Source of the DNA: Gibbula magus
Lineage: Eukaryota; Mollusca; Gastropoda; Trochida; Trochidae
NCBI GenBank assembly: GCA_936450465.1
Contig: OW388293.1
Coordinates: 53,967,201 to 54,031,200, forward strand
DNA length: 64,000 nt
Reading direction: 5' to 3'
Under the pieces are notes generated by a model, which did no database searches, had not been told where the DNA came from, and worked only from the letters and a program-made list of their open reading frames with translations. Positions 1 to 12,410 of the stretch are shown piece by piece; within the stretch, counting starts at the first letter, position 1, and each line of letters begins with the position of its first letter. Both the position numbers and the translations under genes were made by a program.

Positions 1-2171
1 AAGGAAGGTAGCGGGAATTCGAATCGACCATTCGGTAGATCACATTGTAATATACATCTCAGCCAAGTTTGGTTCTGAAATATGCATTTTGAAGAAAGTT
101 ATCACGCTTGCTGTCAAGTACTGTGTTTCTCGCACTTAGTAAAATGTCCATGTTTTTTGGCCAATTTGGTCACGCGAACCTCTTTAACGGCGAATCTGGA
201 GTCCAACTTAAGGAAGGTAGCGAGAATTCGAAATGACCATTCGATAGATCACATTGTAATATACATCTCAGCCAAGTTTGGTTCTGAAATATGCATTTTG
301 AAGAAAGTTATCACGCTTGCTGTCAAGTACTGTGTTTCTCGCACTTACAATAATTTCCATGTTTTGTGGCCAATTTGGTCACGCGAACCTCTTTAACGGC
401 GAATCTGGAGTCCAACTTAAGGAAGGTAGCGGGAATTCGAAATGAACATTCGATAGATCACATTTGAATATACATCTCAGCCAAGTTTGGTTCTGAAATA
501 TGCATTTTGAAGAAAGTTATCAGGCTTGCTGTCAAGTAGTGTGGTTCTCGCACTTAGAATAATTTCCATGTTTTTTGGCCTATTTGGTCACGCGAACCTC
601 TTTAACGGCGAATCTGGAGTCCAACTTAAGGAAGCTAGCGGGAATTCGAAATGACCATTCGCTAGATCACATTGTAATATACATCTCAGCCAAGTTTGGT
701 TCTGAAATATGCATTTTGAAGAAAGTTATCACGCTTGCTGTCAAGTAGTGTGGTTATAGCACTTACAATAATTTCCATGTTTTTTGGCCAATTTCGTCAC
801 GCGAACCTCTTTAACGGCAAATCTGGAGTCCAACTTAAGGAAGGTAGCGGGAATTCGAAATGACCATTCGATAGATCACATTGTAATTTACTTCCCAGCC
901 AAGTTTGGTTCTGAAATATGCATTTTGAAGAAAGTTATCACGCTTGCTGTCAAGTACTGTGTTTCTCGCACTTAGTAAAATGTCCATGTTTTTTGGCCAA
1001 TTTGGTCACGCGAACCTCTTTAACGGCGAATCTGGAGTCCAACTTAAGGAAGGTAGCGAGAATTCGAAATGACCATTCGATAGATCACATTGTAATATAC
1101 ATCTCAGCCAAGTTTGGTTCTGAAATATGCATTTTGAAGAAAGTTATCACGCTTGCTGTCAAGTAGTGTGTTTCTCGCACTTACAATAATTTCCATGTTT
1201 TGTGGCCAATTTGGTCACGCGAACCTCTTTAACGGCGAATCTGGAGTCCAACTTAAGGAAGGTAGCGGGAATTCGAAATGAACATTCGATAGATCACATT
1301 TGAATATACATCTCAGCCAAGTTTGGTTCTGAAATATGCATTTTGAAGAAAGTTATCACGCTTGCTGTCAAGTAGTGTGGTTCTCGCACTTAGAATAATT
1401 TCCATGTTTTTTGGCCTATTTGGTCACGCGAACCTCTTTAACGGCGAATCTGGAGTCCAACTTAAGGAAGCTAGCGGGAATTCGAAATGACCATTCGCTA
1501 GATCACATTGTAATATACATCTCAGCCAAGTTTGGTTCTGAAATATGCATTTTGAAGAAAGTTACCACGCTTGCTGTCAAGTAGTGTGGTTATAGCACTT
1601 AGAATAATGTCCATGTTTTTTGGCCAATTTCGTCACGCGAACCTCTTTAACGGCAAATCTGGAGTCCAACTTAAGGAAGGTAGCGGGAATTCGAAATGAC
1701 CATTCGATAGATCACATTGTAATTTACTTCCCAGCCAAGTTTGGTTCTGAAATATGCATTTTGAAGAAAGTTATCACGCTTGCTGTCAAGTACTGTGTTT
1801 CTCGCACTTAGTAAAATTTCCATGTTTTTTGGCCAATTTGGTCACGCGAACCTCTTTAACGGCGAATATGGAGTCCAACTTAAGGAAGGTAGCGAGAATT
1901 CGAAATGACCATTCGATAGATCACATTGTAATATACATCTCAGCCAAGTTTGGTTCTGAAATATGCATTTTGAAGAAAGTTATCACGCTTGCTGTCAAGT
2001 AGTGTGTTTCTCGCACTTACAATAATTTCCATGTTCTTTGGCCAATTTGGTCACGCGAACCTCTTTAACGGCGAATCTGGAGTCCAACTTAAGGAAGGTA
2101 GCGGGAATTGGAAATGACCATTCGATAGATCACATTGGAATTTACTTCTCAGCCAAGTTTGGTTCTGAAAT

Positions 2172-2379
2172 ATGCATTTTGAAGAAAGTTATCACGCTTG
2201 CTGTCAAGTAGTGTGGTTCTCGACTTAGAATAATTTCCATGTTTTTTGGCCAATTTGGTCATGCGAACCTCTTTAACGGCGAATCTGGAGTCCAACTTAA
2301 GGAAGGTAGCGGGAATTCGAATCGACCATTCGGTAGATCACATTGTAATATACATCTCAGCCAAGTTTGGTTCTGAAAT
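2172..2379 (+). repeat. 208-bp unit, one base lost near 2221
   Basis: The run reads TTCTCGACTTAG where other units read TTCTCGCACTTAG, so one base is missing and the next ATGCAT comes after 208 bp. The same deletion lies in the unit at 3634-3841. Confidence 0.95.
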
Positions 2380-3633
2380 ATGCATTTTGAAGAAAGTTAT
2401 CACGCTTGCTGTCAAGTACTGTGTTTCTCGCACTTAGTAAAATGTCCATGTTTTTTGGCCAATTTGGTCACGCGAACCTCTTTAACGGCGAATCTGGAGT
2501 CCAACTTAAGGAAGGTAGCGAGAATTCGAAATGACCATTCGATAGATCACATTGTAATATACATCTCAGCCAAGTTTGGTTCTGAAATATGCATTTTGAA
2601 GAAAGTTATCACGCTTGCTGTCAAGTACTGTGTTTCTCGCACTTACAATAATTTCCATGTTTTGTGGCCAATTTGGTCACGCGAACCTCTTTAACGGCGA
2701 ATCTGGAGTCCAACTTAAGGAAGGTAGCGGGAATTCGAAATGAACATTCGATAGATCACATTTGAATATACATCTCAGCCAAGTTTGGTTCTGAAATATG
2801 CATTTTGAAGAAAGTTATCAGGCTTGCTGTCAAGTAGTGTGGTTCTCGCACTTAGAATAATTTCCATGTTTTTTGGCCTATTTGGTCACGCGAACCTCTT
2901 TAACGGCGAATCTGGAGTCCAACTTAAGGAAGCTAGCGGGAATTCGAAATGACCATTCGCTAGATCACATTGTAATATACATCTCAGCCAAGTTTGGTTC
3001 TGAAATATGCATTTTGAAGAAAGTTATCACGCTTGCTGTCAAGTAGTGTGGTTATAGCACTTACAATAATTTCCATGTTTTTTGGCCAATTTCGTCACGC
3101 GAACCTCTTTAACGGCAAATCTGGAGTCCAACTTAAGGAAGGTAGCGGGAATTCGAAATGACCATTCGATAGATCACATTGTAATTTACTTCCCAGCCAA
3201 GTTTGGTTCTGAAATATGCATTTTGAAGAAAGTTATCACGCTTGCTGTCAAGTACTGTGTTTCTCGCACTTAGTAAAATGTCCATGTTTTTTGGCCAATT
3301 TGGTCACGCGAACCTCTTTAACGGCGAATATGGAGTCCAACTTAAGGAAGGTAGCGAGAATTCGAAATGACCATTCGATAGATCACATTGTAATATACAT
3401 CTCAGCCAAGTTTGGTTCTGAAATATGCATTTTGAAGAAAGTTATCACGCTTGCTGTCAAGTAGTGTGTTTCTCGCACTTACAATAATTTCCATGTTCTT
3501 TGGCCAATTTGGTCACGCGAACCTCTTTAACGGCGAATCTGGAGTCCAACTTAAGGAAGGTAGCGGGAATTCGAAATGACCATTCGATAGATCACATTGG
3601 AATTTACTTCTCAGCCAAGTTTGGTTCTGAAAT

Positions 3634-3841
3634 ATGCATTTTGAAGAAAGTTATCACGCTTGCTGTCAAGTAGTGTGGTTCTCGACTTAGAATAATTTCC
3701 ATGTTTTTTGGCCAATTTGGTCATGCGAACCTCTTTAACGGCGAATCTGGAGTCCAACTTAAGGAAGGTAGCGGGAATTCGAATCGACCATTCGGTAGAT
3801 CACATTGTAATATACATCTCAGCCAAGTTTGGTTCTGAAAT
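3634..3841 (+). repeat. 208-bp unit, copied deletion near 3683
   Basis: It carries the same lost base as the unit at 2172, exactly 1462 bp downstream. This marks the two as copies of one ancestral unit. Confidence 0.95.
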
Positions 3842-4010
3842 ATGCATTTTGAAGAAAGTTATCACGCTTGCTGTCAAGTACTGTGTTTCTCGCACTTAGT
3901 AAAATGTCCATGTTTTTTGGCCAATTTGGTCACGCGAACCTCTTTAACGGCGAATCTGGAGTCCAACTTAAGGAAGGTAGCGAGAATTCGAAATGACCAT
4001 TCGATAGATC

Positions 4011-7000
4011 ACATTGGAATATACATCTCAGCCAAGTTTGGTTCTGAAATATGCATTTTGAAGAAAGTTATCACGCTTGCTGTCAAGTAGTGTGGTTCTC
4101 GCACTTAGAATAATTTCCATGTTTTTTGGCCTATTTGGTCACGCGAACCTCTTTAACGGCGAATCTGGAGTCCAACTTAAGGAAGCTAGCGGGAATTCGA
4201 AATGACCATTCGCTAGATCACATTGTAATATACATCTCAGCCAAGTTTGGTTCTGAAATATGCATTTTGAAGAAAGTTATCACGCTTGCTGTCAAGTACT
4301 GTGTTTCTCGCACTTAGTAAAATGTCCATGTTTTTTGGCCAATTTGGTCACGCGAACCTCTTTAACGGCGAATCTGGAGTCCAACTTAAGGAAGGTAGCG
4401 AGAATTCGAAATGACCATTCGATAGATCACATTGTAATATACATCTCAGCCAAGTTTGGTTCTGAAATATGCATTTTGAAGAAAGTTATCACGCTTGCTG
4501 TCAAGTACTGTGTTTCTCGCACTTAGAAAAATTTCCATGTTTTTTGGCCAATTTGGTCACGCGAACCTCTTTAACGGCGAATCTGGAGTCCAACTTAAGG
4601 AAGGTAGCGAGAATTCGAAATGACCATTCGATAGATCACATTGTAATATACATCTCAGCCAAGTTTGGTTCTGAAATATGCATTTTGAAGAAAGTTATCA
4701 CGCTTGCTGTCAAGTACTGTGTTTCTCGCACTTAGTAAAATGTCCATGTTTTTTGGCCAATTTGGTCACGCGAACCTCTTTAACGGCGAATCTGGAGTCC
4801 AACTTAAGGAAGGTAGCGGGAATTCGAATCGACCATTCGGTAGATCACATTGTAATATACATCTCAGCCAAGTTTGGTTCTGAAATATGCATTTTGAAGA
4901 AAGTTATCACGCTTGCTGTCAAGTACTGTGTTTCTCGCACTTAGTAAAATGTCCATGTTTTTTGGCCAATTTGGTCACGCGAACCTCTTTAACGGCGAAT
5001 CTGGAGTCCAACTTAAGGAAGGTAGCGGGAATTCGAATCGACCATTCGATAGATCACATTGTAATATACATCTCAGCCAAGTTTGGTTCTGAAATATGCA
5101 TTTTGAAGAAAGTTATCACGCTTGCTGTCAAGTAGTGTGTTTCTCGCACTTACAATAATTTCCATGTTTTGTGGCCAATTTGGTCACGCGAACCTCTTTA
5201 ACGGCGAATCTGGAGTCCAACTTAAGGAAGGTAGCGGGAATTCGAAATGAACATTCGATAGATCACATTGGAATATACATCTCAGCCAAGTTTGGTTCTG
5301 AAATATGCATTTTGAAGAAAGTTATCACGCTTGCTGTCAAGTACTGTGTTTCTCGCACTTAGTAAAATGTCCATGTTTTTTGGCCAATTTGGTCACGCGA
5401 ACCTCTTTAACGGCGAATCTGGAGTCCAACTTAAGGAAGGTAGCGAGAATACGAAATTACCATTCGATAGATCACATTGTAATATACATCTCAGCCAAGT
5501 TTGGTTCTGAAATATGCATTTTGAAGAAAGTTATCACGCTTGCTGTCAAGTAGTGTGTTTCTCGCACTTACAATAATTTCCATGTTTTTTGGCCAATTTG
5601 GTCACGCGAACCTCTTTAACGGCGAATCTGGAGTCCAACTTAAGGAAGGTAGCGAGAATTCGAAATGACCATTCGATAGATCACATTGTAATATACATCT
5701 CAGCCAAGTTTGGTTCTGAAATATGCATTTTGAAGAAAGTTATCACGCTTGCTGTCAAGTAGTGTGTTTCTCGCACTTACAATAATTTCCATGTGTTTTG
5801 GCCAATTTGGTCACGCGAACCTCTTTAACGGCGAATCTGGAGTCCAACTTAAGGAAGGTAGCGAGAATTCGAATCGACCATTCGGTAGATCACATTGTAA
5901 TATACATCTCAGCCAAGTTTGGTTCTGAAATATGCATTTTGAAGAAAGTTATCACGCTTGCTGTCAAGTACTGTGTTTCTCGCACTTAGTAAAATGTCCA
6001 TGTTTTTTGGCCAATTTGGTCACGCGAACCTCTTTAACGGCGAATCTGGAGTCCAACTTAAGGAAGGTAGCGGGAATTCGAATCGACCATTCGGTAGATC
6101 ACATTGTAATATACATCTCAGCCAAGTTTGGTTCTGAAATATGCATTTTGAAGAAAGTTATCACGCTTGCTGTCAAGTACTGTGTTTCTCGCACTTAGTA
6201 AAATGTCCATGTTTTTTGGCCAATTTGGTCACGCGAACCTCTTTAACGGCGAAACTGGAGTCCAACTTAAGGAAGGTAGCGAGAATTCGAAATGACCATT
6301 CGATAGATCACATTGTAATATACATCTCAGCCAAGTTTGGTTCTGAAATATGCATTTTGAAGAAAGTTATCACGCTTGCTGTCAAGTAGTGTGTTTCTCG
6401 CACTTACAATAATTTCCATGTTTTGTGGCCAATTTGGTCACGCGAACCTCTTTAACGGCGAATCTGGAGTCCAACTTAAGGAAGGTAGCGGGAATTCGAA
6501 TCGACCATTCGATAGATCACATTGTAATATACATCTCAGCCAAGTTTGGTTCTGAAATATGCATTTTGAAGAAAGTTATCACGCTTGCTGTCAAGTAGTG
6601 TGTTTCTCGCACTTACAATAATTTCCATGTGTTTTGGCCAATTTGGTCACGCGAACCTCTTTAACGGCGAATCTGGAGTCCAACTTAAGGAAGGTAGCGA
6701 GAATTCGAAATGACCATTCGATAGATCACATTGTAATATACATCTTAGCCATGTTTGGTTCTGAAATATGCATTTTGAAGAAAGTTATCACGCTTGCTGT
6801 CAAGTAGTGTGTTTCTCGCACTTACAATAATTTCCATGTTTTGTGGCCAATTTGGTCACGCGAACCTCTTTAACGGCGAATCTGGAGTCCAACTTAAGGA
6901 AGGTAGCGGGAATTCGAAATGAACATTCGATAGATCACATTGTAATATACATCTCAGCCAAGTTTGGTTCTGAAATATGCATTTTGAAGAAAGTTATCAC

Positions 7001-7394
7001 GCTTGCTGTCAAGTACTGTGTTTCTCGCACTTAGTAAAATGTCCATGTTTTTTGGCCAATTTGGTCACGCGAACCTCTTTAACGGCGAATCTGGAGTCCA
7101 ACTTAAGGAAGGTAGCGAGAATACGAAATGACCATTCGATAGATCACATTGTAATATACATCTCAGCCAAGTTTGGTTCTGAAATATGCATTTTGAAGAA
7201 AGTTATCACGCTTGCTGTCAAGTAGTGTGGTTATCGCACTTAGAAAAATGTCCATGTTTTTTGGCCAATTTCGTCACGCGAACCTCTTTAACGGCAAATC
7301 TGGAGTCCAACTTAAGGAAGGTAGCGGGAATTCGAAATGACCATTCGATAGATCACATTGGAATTTACTTCTCAGCCAAGTTTGGTTCTGAAAT
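4011..7394 (+). repeat. Mixed satellite units, no clear HOR
   Basis: About 16 units of normal length. Near-consensus TAC-class units follow one another at 4260, 4469, 4678 and 4887. Further on are units with AATCGACCATTCGG (about 5870 and 6080), one with GAAACTGGAG (about 6250), and ones with the TGTTTTGG T-tract variant (about 5795 and 6630). These variants reappear at 41.9-45 kb and 57.8-59.9 kb, so this stretch is related to those zones. I could not resolve a regular multi-unit period here. Confidence 0.8.
4260..4468 (+). repeat. Representative near-consensus 209-bp unit
   Basis: This unit serves as the coordinate reference. Position 1 is the A of ATGCAT. Position 40 is the C/G site (TAC here). 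Positions 58-65 carry the GTAAAATG class marker. Positions 72-77 are a T6 tract. Positions 77-91 form an imperfect palindrome around CCAATTTGG. Positions 144-149 are an EcoRI site overlapped by a BstBI site (TTCGAA). Positions 148-163 hold a short dyad, CGAA...TTCG. The most variable sites are 40, 45, 48, 58-65, 73-79, 82, 87, 131-140, 143, 146-156, 163 and 175-183. Positions 186-209 running into 1-39 are the most constant. Confidence 0.95.
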
Positions 7395-8648
7395 ATGCAT
7401 TTTGAAGAAAGTTATCACGCTTGCTGTCAAGTAGTGTGGTTCTCGCACTAAGTAAAATGTCCATGTTTTTTGGCCAATTTGGTCACGCGAACCTCTTTAA
7501 CGGCGAATCTGGAGTCCAACTTAAGGAAGGTAGCGGGAATTCGAAATAACCATTCGATAGATCACATTGTAATATACATCTCAGCCAAGTTTGGTTCTGA
7601 AATATGCATTTTGAAGAAAGTTATCACGCTTGCTGTCAAGTACTGTGTTTCTCGCACTTAGAATAATTTCCATGTTTTTTGGCCAATTTGGTCACGCGAA
7701 CCTCTATAACGGCGAATATGGAGTCCAATTTAAGGAAGGTATCGGGAAATCGAAATGACCATTCGATAGATCACATTGTAATATACATCTCAGCCAAGTT
7801 TGGTTCTGAAATATGCATTTTGAAGAAAGTTATCACGCTTGCTGTCAAGTACTGTGTTTCTCGCACTTAGTAAAATGTCCATGTTTTTTGGCCAATTTGG
7901 TCACACGAACCTCTTTAACGGCGAATCTGGAGTCCAACTTAAGGAAGGTAGCGGGAATTCGAAATGACCATTCGATAGATCACATTGTAATATACATCTC
8001 AGCCAAGTTTGGTTCTGAAATATGCATTTTGAAGAAAGTTATCACGCTTGCTGTCAAGTAGTGTGGTTCTCGCACTTAGTAAAATGTCCATGTTTTTTGG
8101 CCAATTTGGTCACGCGAACCTCTTTAACGGCGAATCTGGAGTCCAACTTAAGGAAGGTAGCGGGAATTCGAAATAACCATTCGATAGATCACATTGTAAT
8201 ATACATCTCAGTCAAGTTTGGTTCTGAAATATGCATTTTGAAGAAAGTTATCACGCTTGCTGTCAAGTACTGTGTTTCTCGCACTTAGAATAATTTCCAT
8301 GTTTTTTGGCCAATTTTGTCACGCGAACCTCTATAACGGCGAATATGGAGTCCAATTTAAGGAAGGTATCGGGAAATCGAAATGACCATTCGATAGATCA
8401 CATTGTAATATACATCTCAGCCAAGTTTGGTTCTGAAATATGCATTTTGAAGAAAGTTATCACGCTTGCTGTCAAGTACTGTGTTTCTCGCACTTAGTAA
8501 AATGTCAATGTTTTTTGGCCAATTTGGTCACGCGAACCTCTTTAACGGCGAATCTGGAGTCCAACTTAAGGAAGGTAGCGGGAATTCGAAATGACCATTC
8601 GATAGATCACATTGTAATATACATCTCAGCCAAGTTTGGTTCTGAAAT
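7395..8648 (+). repeat. 3-unit HOR, two copies of 627 bp
   Basis: The copies are 7395-8021 and 8022-8648. Each begins with a unit having TAGTGTGG at position 38 and AATAACC at 151. The second unit of each is the diverged S-type (CTATAACGG, GTATCGGGAAATCG), and the third is a TAC-class unit. Differences include AATTTTGTC in the second copy near 8314, CACACGAACC at 7912 in the first, and GTCAATG at 8505. The flanking units at 7186 and 8649 match each other (GGTTATCGC), an offset of 1463, or 7 units. Confidence 0.85.
7604..7812 (+). repeat. S-type diverged unit, first example
   Basis: This unit differs from consensus at linked sites: CTATAACGG (position 101), GAATATGG (111), CCAATTTAAGG (123), GGTATCGGG (135) and GAAATCG (144), which removes the EcoRI site. 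The same or closely related haplotypes recur at 8231, 11784, 46059, 47522, 48567, 50030, 51494, 51912, 55256 and 55674. The set is therefore a stable subfamily rather than one damaged unit. Copies at 11784, 51912 and 55674 keep C at position 115. Confidence 0.85.
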
Positions 8649-11600
8649 ATGCATTTTGAAGAAAGTTATCACGCTTGCTGTCAAGTAGTGTGGTTATCGC
8701 ACTTAGAAAAATTTCCATGTTTTTTGGCCAATTTCGTCACGCGAACCTCTTTAACGGCAAATCTGGAGTCCAACTTAAGGAAGGTAGCGGGAATTCGAAA
8801 TGACCATTCGATAGATCACATTGGAATATACTTCTCAGCCAAGTTTGGTTCTGAAATATGCATTTTGAAGAAAGTTATCACGCTTGCTGTCAAGTAGTGT
8901 GGTTCTCGCACTTAGTAAAATGTCCATGTTTTTTGGCCAATTTGGTCACGCGAACCTCTTTAACGGCGAATCTGGAGTCCAACTTAAGGAAGGTAGCGGG
9001 AATTCGAAATAACCATTCGATAGATCACATTGTAATATACATCTCAGCCAAGTTTGGTTCTGAAATATGCATTTTGAAGAAAGTTATCACGCTTGCTGTC
9101 AAGTAGTGTGTTTCTCGCACTTACAATAATTTCCATGTTTTGTGGCCAATTTCGTCACGCGAACCTCTTTAACGGCGAATCTGGAGTCCAACTTAAGGAA
9201 GGTAGCGGGAATTCGAAATGAACATTCGATAGATCACATTGGAATATACATCTCAGCCAAGTTTGGTTCTGAAATATGCATTTTGAAGAAAGTTATCACG
9301 CTTGCTGTCAAGTAGTGTGGTTCTCGCACTTAGAATAATTTCCATGTTTTTTGGCCTATTTGGTCACGCGAACCTCTTTAACGGCGAATCTGGAGTCCAA
9401 CTTAAGGAAGCTAGCGGGAATTCGAAATGACCATTCGCTAGATCACATTGTAATATACATCTCAGCCAAGTTTGGTTCTGAAATATGCATTTTGAAGAAA
9501 GTTATCACGCTTGCTGTCAAGTAGTGTGGTTATAGCACTTAGAAAAATTTCCATGTTTTTTGGCCAATTTCGTCACGCGAACCTCTTTAACGGCAAATCT
9601 GGAGTCCAACTTAAGGAAGGTAGCGGGAATTCGAAATGAACATTCGATAGATCACATTGTAATTTACTTCCCAGCCAAGTTTGGTTCTGAAATATGCATT
9701 TTGAAGAAAGTTATCACGCTTGCTGTCAAGTACTGTGTTTCTCGCACTTAGTAAAATGTCCATGTTTTTTGGCCAATTTGGTCACGCGAACCTCTTTAAC
9801 GGCGAATATGGAGTCCAACTAAAGGAAGGTAGCGAGAATTCGAAATGACCATTCGATAGATCACATTGTAATATACATCTCAGCCAAGTTTGGTTCTGAA
9901 ATATGCATTTTGAAGAAAGTTATCACGCTTGCTGTCAAGTAGTGTGTTTCTCGCACTTACAATAATTTCCATGTTCTTTGGCCAATTTGGTCACGCGAAC
10001 CTCTTTAACGGCGAATCTGGAGTCCAACTTAAGGAAGGTAGCGGGAATTGGAAATGAAAATTCGATAGATCACATTGGAATTTACTTCTCAGCCAAGTTT
10101 GGTTCTGAAATATGCATTTTGAAGAAAGTTATCACGCTTGCTGTCAAGTAGTGTGGTTCTCGCACTTAGAATAATTTCCATGTTTTTTGGCCAATTTGGT
10201 CATGCGAACCTCTTTAACGGCGAATCTGGAGTCCAACTTAAGGAAGGTAGCGGGAAAACGAATCGACCATTCGGTAGATCACATTGTAATATACATCTCA
10301 GCCAAGTTTGGTTCTGAAATATGCATTTTGAAGAAAGTTATCACGCTTGCTGTCAAGTACTGTGTTTCTCGCACTTAGTAAAATGTCCATGTTTTTTGGC
10401 CAATTTGGTCACGCGAACCTCTTTAACGGCGAATCTGGAGTCCAACTTAAGGAAGGTAGCGAGAATTCGAAATGACCATTCGATAGATCACATTGTAATA
10501 TACATCTCAGCCAAGTTTGGTTCTGAAATATGCATTTTGAAGAAAGTTATCACGCTTGCTGTCAAGTAGTGTGTTTCTCGCACTTACAATAATTTCCATG
10601 TTTTGTGGCCAATTTGGTCACGCGAACCTCTTTAACGGCGAATCTGGAGTCCAACTTAAGGAAGGTAGCGGGAATTCGAAATGAACATTCGATAGATCAC
10701 ATTGTAATATACATCTCAGCCAAGTTTGGTTCTGAAATATGCATTTTGAAGAAAGTTATCACGCTTGCTGTCAAGTAGTGTGGTTATAGCACTTAGAAAA
10801 ATTTCCATGTTTTTTGGCCAATTTCGTCACGCGAACCTCTTTAACGGCAAATCTGGAGTCCAACTTAAGGAAGGTAGCGGGAATTCGAAATGACCATTCG
10901 ATAGATCACATTGTAATTTACTTCCCAGCCAAGTTTGGTTCTGAAATATGCATTTTGAAGAAAGTTATCACGCTTGCTGTCAAGTACTGTGTTTCTCGCA
11001 CTTAGTAAAATGTCCATGTTTTTTGGCCAATTTGGTCACGCGAACCTCTTTAACGGCGAATATGGAGTCCAACTTAAGGAAGGTAGCGAGAATTCGAAAT
11101 GACCATTCGATAGATCACATTGTAATATACATCTCAGCCAAGTTTGGTTCTGAAATATGCATTTTGAAGAAAGTTATCACGCTTGCTGTCAAGTAGTGTG
11201 TTTCTCGCACTAACAATAATTTCCATGTTCTTTGGCCAATTTGGTCACGCGAACCTCTTTAACGGCGAATCTGGAGTCCAACTTAAGAAAGGAAGCGGGA
11301 ATTCGAAATGACCATTCGATAGATCACATTGGAATTTACTTCTCAGCCAAGTTTGGTTCTGAAATATGCATTTTGAAGAAAGTTATCACGCTTGCTGTCA
11401 AGTAGTGTGTTTCTCGCACTTAGAATAATTTCCATGTTTTTTGGCCAATTTGGTCATGCGAACCTCTTTAACGGCGAATCTGGAGTCCAACTTAAGGAAG
11501 GTAGCGGGAATTGGATATGACCATTCGATAGATCACATTGTAATATACATCTCAGCCAAGTTTGGTTCTGAAATATGCATTTTGAAGAAAGTTATCACGC

Positions 11601-12410
11601 TTACTGTCAAGTACTGTGTTTCTCGCACTTAGTAAAATGTCCATGTTTTTTGGCCAATTTGGTCACGCGAACCTCTTTAACGGCGAATCTGGAGTCCAAC
11701 TTAAGGAAGGTAGCGAGAATTCGAAATGACCATTCGATAGATCACATTGTAATATACATCTCAGCCAAGTTTGGTTCTGAAATATGCATTTTGAAGAAAG
11801 TTATCACGCTTACTGTCAAGTAGTGTGGTTCTCGCACTTAGTAAAATGTCCATGTTTTTTTACCAATTTGGTCACGCGAACCTCTATAACGGCGAATCTG
11901 GAGTCCAATTTAAGGAAGGTATCGGGAAATCGAAATGACCATTCGATAGATCACATTGTAATATACATCTCAGCCATGTTTGGTTCTGAAATATGCATTT
12001 TGAAGAAAGTTATCACGCTTGCTGTCAAGTAGTGTGTTTCTCGCACTTACAATAATTTCCATGTTTTTTGGCCAATTTGGTCACGCGAACCTCTTTAACG
12101 GCGAATCTGGAGTCCAACTTAAGGAAGGTAGCGAGAATTCGAAATGACCATTCGATAGATCACATTGTAATATACATCTCAGCCAAGTTTGGTTCTGAAA
12201 TATGCATTTTGAAGAAAGTTATCACGCTTGCTGTCAAGTAGTGTGGTTCTCGCACTTAGAATAATTTCCATGTTTTTTGGCCAATTTGGTCACGCGAACC
12301 TCTCTAACGGCGAAACTGGAGTCCAACTTTAGGAAGGTAGCGAGAATACGAAATGACCATTCGATAGATCACATTGTAATATACATCTCAGCCAAGTTTG
12401 GTTCTGAAAT
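8649..12410 (+). repeat. 18-unit HOR, copy 1
   Basis: Copy 1 of an 18-unit block (3762 bp); copy 2 starts at 12411. Shared markers at offset 3762 include GGTTATCGCAC (8693 and 12455), the TTATAGCAC unit, GGGAAAACGAATCG (10252 and 14014) and GGAAATGAAAATTCG (10049 and 13811). From about 10700 the offset becomes 3971 (19 units). The last three units (about 11800-12410) have no partner in copy 2. Confidence 0.85.
10690..10710 (+). other. Chimeric-unit junction, one unit missing
   Basis: In copy 2, a unit with AACATTCGATAG...TTGGAAT is followed by a unit with ACCATTCGCTAG...TTGTAAT. In copy 1 a single unit has AACATTCGATAG joined to TTGTAAT, and one unit is absent. The switch therefore lies between unit positions about 163 and 175. 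This fits in-register unequal exchange or deletion of exactly 209 bp. Confidence 0.7.

Larger units (their letters stand above)
1..4010 (+). repeat. 7-unit HOR with internal 4-unit expansion
   Basis: Bases 1 to about 1029 recur at 2299-3327 (offset 2298). Bases from about 1608 to 2548 recur at 3070-4010 (offset 1462). Both offsets are whole numbers of units minus one base: 11 units and 7 units. The unit with TTCGTCACG and ACTTCCCAG, near 790, 1626 and 3088, also recurs at a 4-unit offset (836). The simplest reading is a 7-unit repeat whose first copy carries an extra 4-unit duplication. The private one-base deletion at 2221 is repeated at 3683, so it was copied with the block. Confidence 0.85.

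Noticed and set aside
71..80. Promoter-like T/A-rich elements (TGTAATATAC, T-tract)
   Set aside because: They recur in every unit without a start-site context; AT-richness alone explains them.
82..396. Open frames of about 60-104 codons starting at ATGCAT or just after the T-tract, repeated throughout
   Set aside because: The same DNA is open in two overlapping frames, copies recur every 209 bp, the length is not a multiple of three, and changes do not respect codons. These are satellite by-products, so none is listed as a CDS.
4403..4409. EcoRI (GAATTC) sites every 209 bp as a regulatory motif
   Set aside because: They are useful as a ladder marker and for telling classes apart (lost in GAATACG, GAATTGG, GAATTAG and GAAATCG units), but nothing suggests a function.
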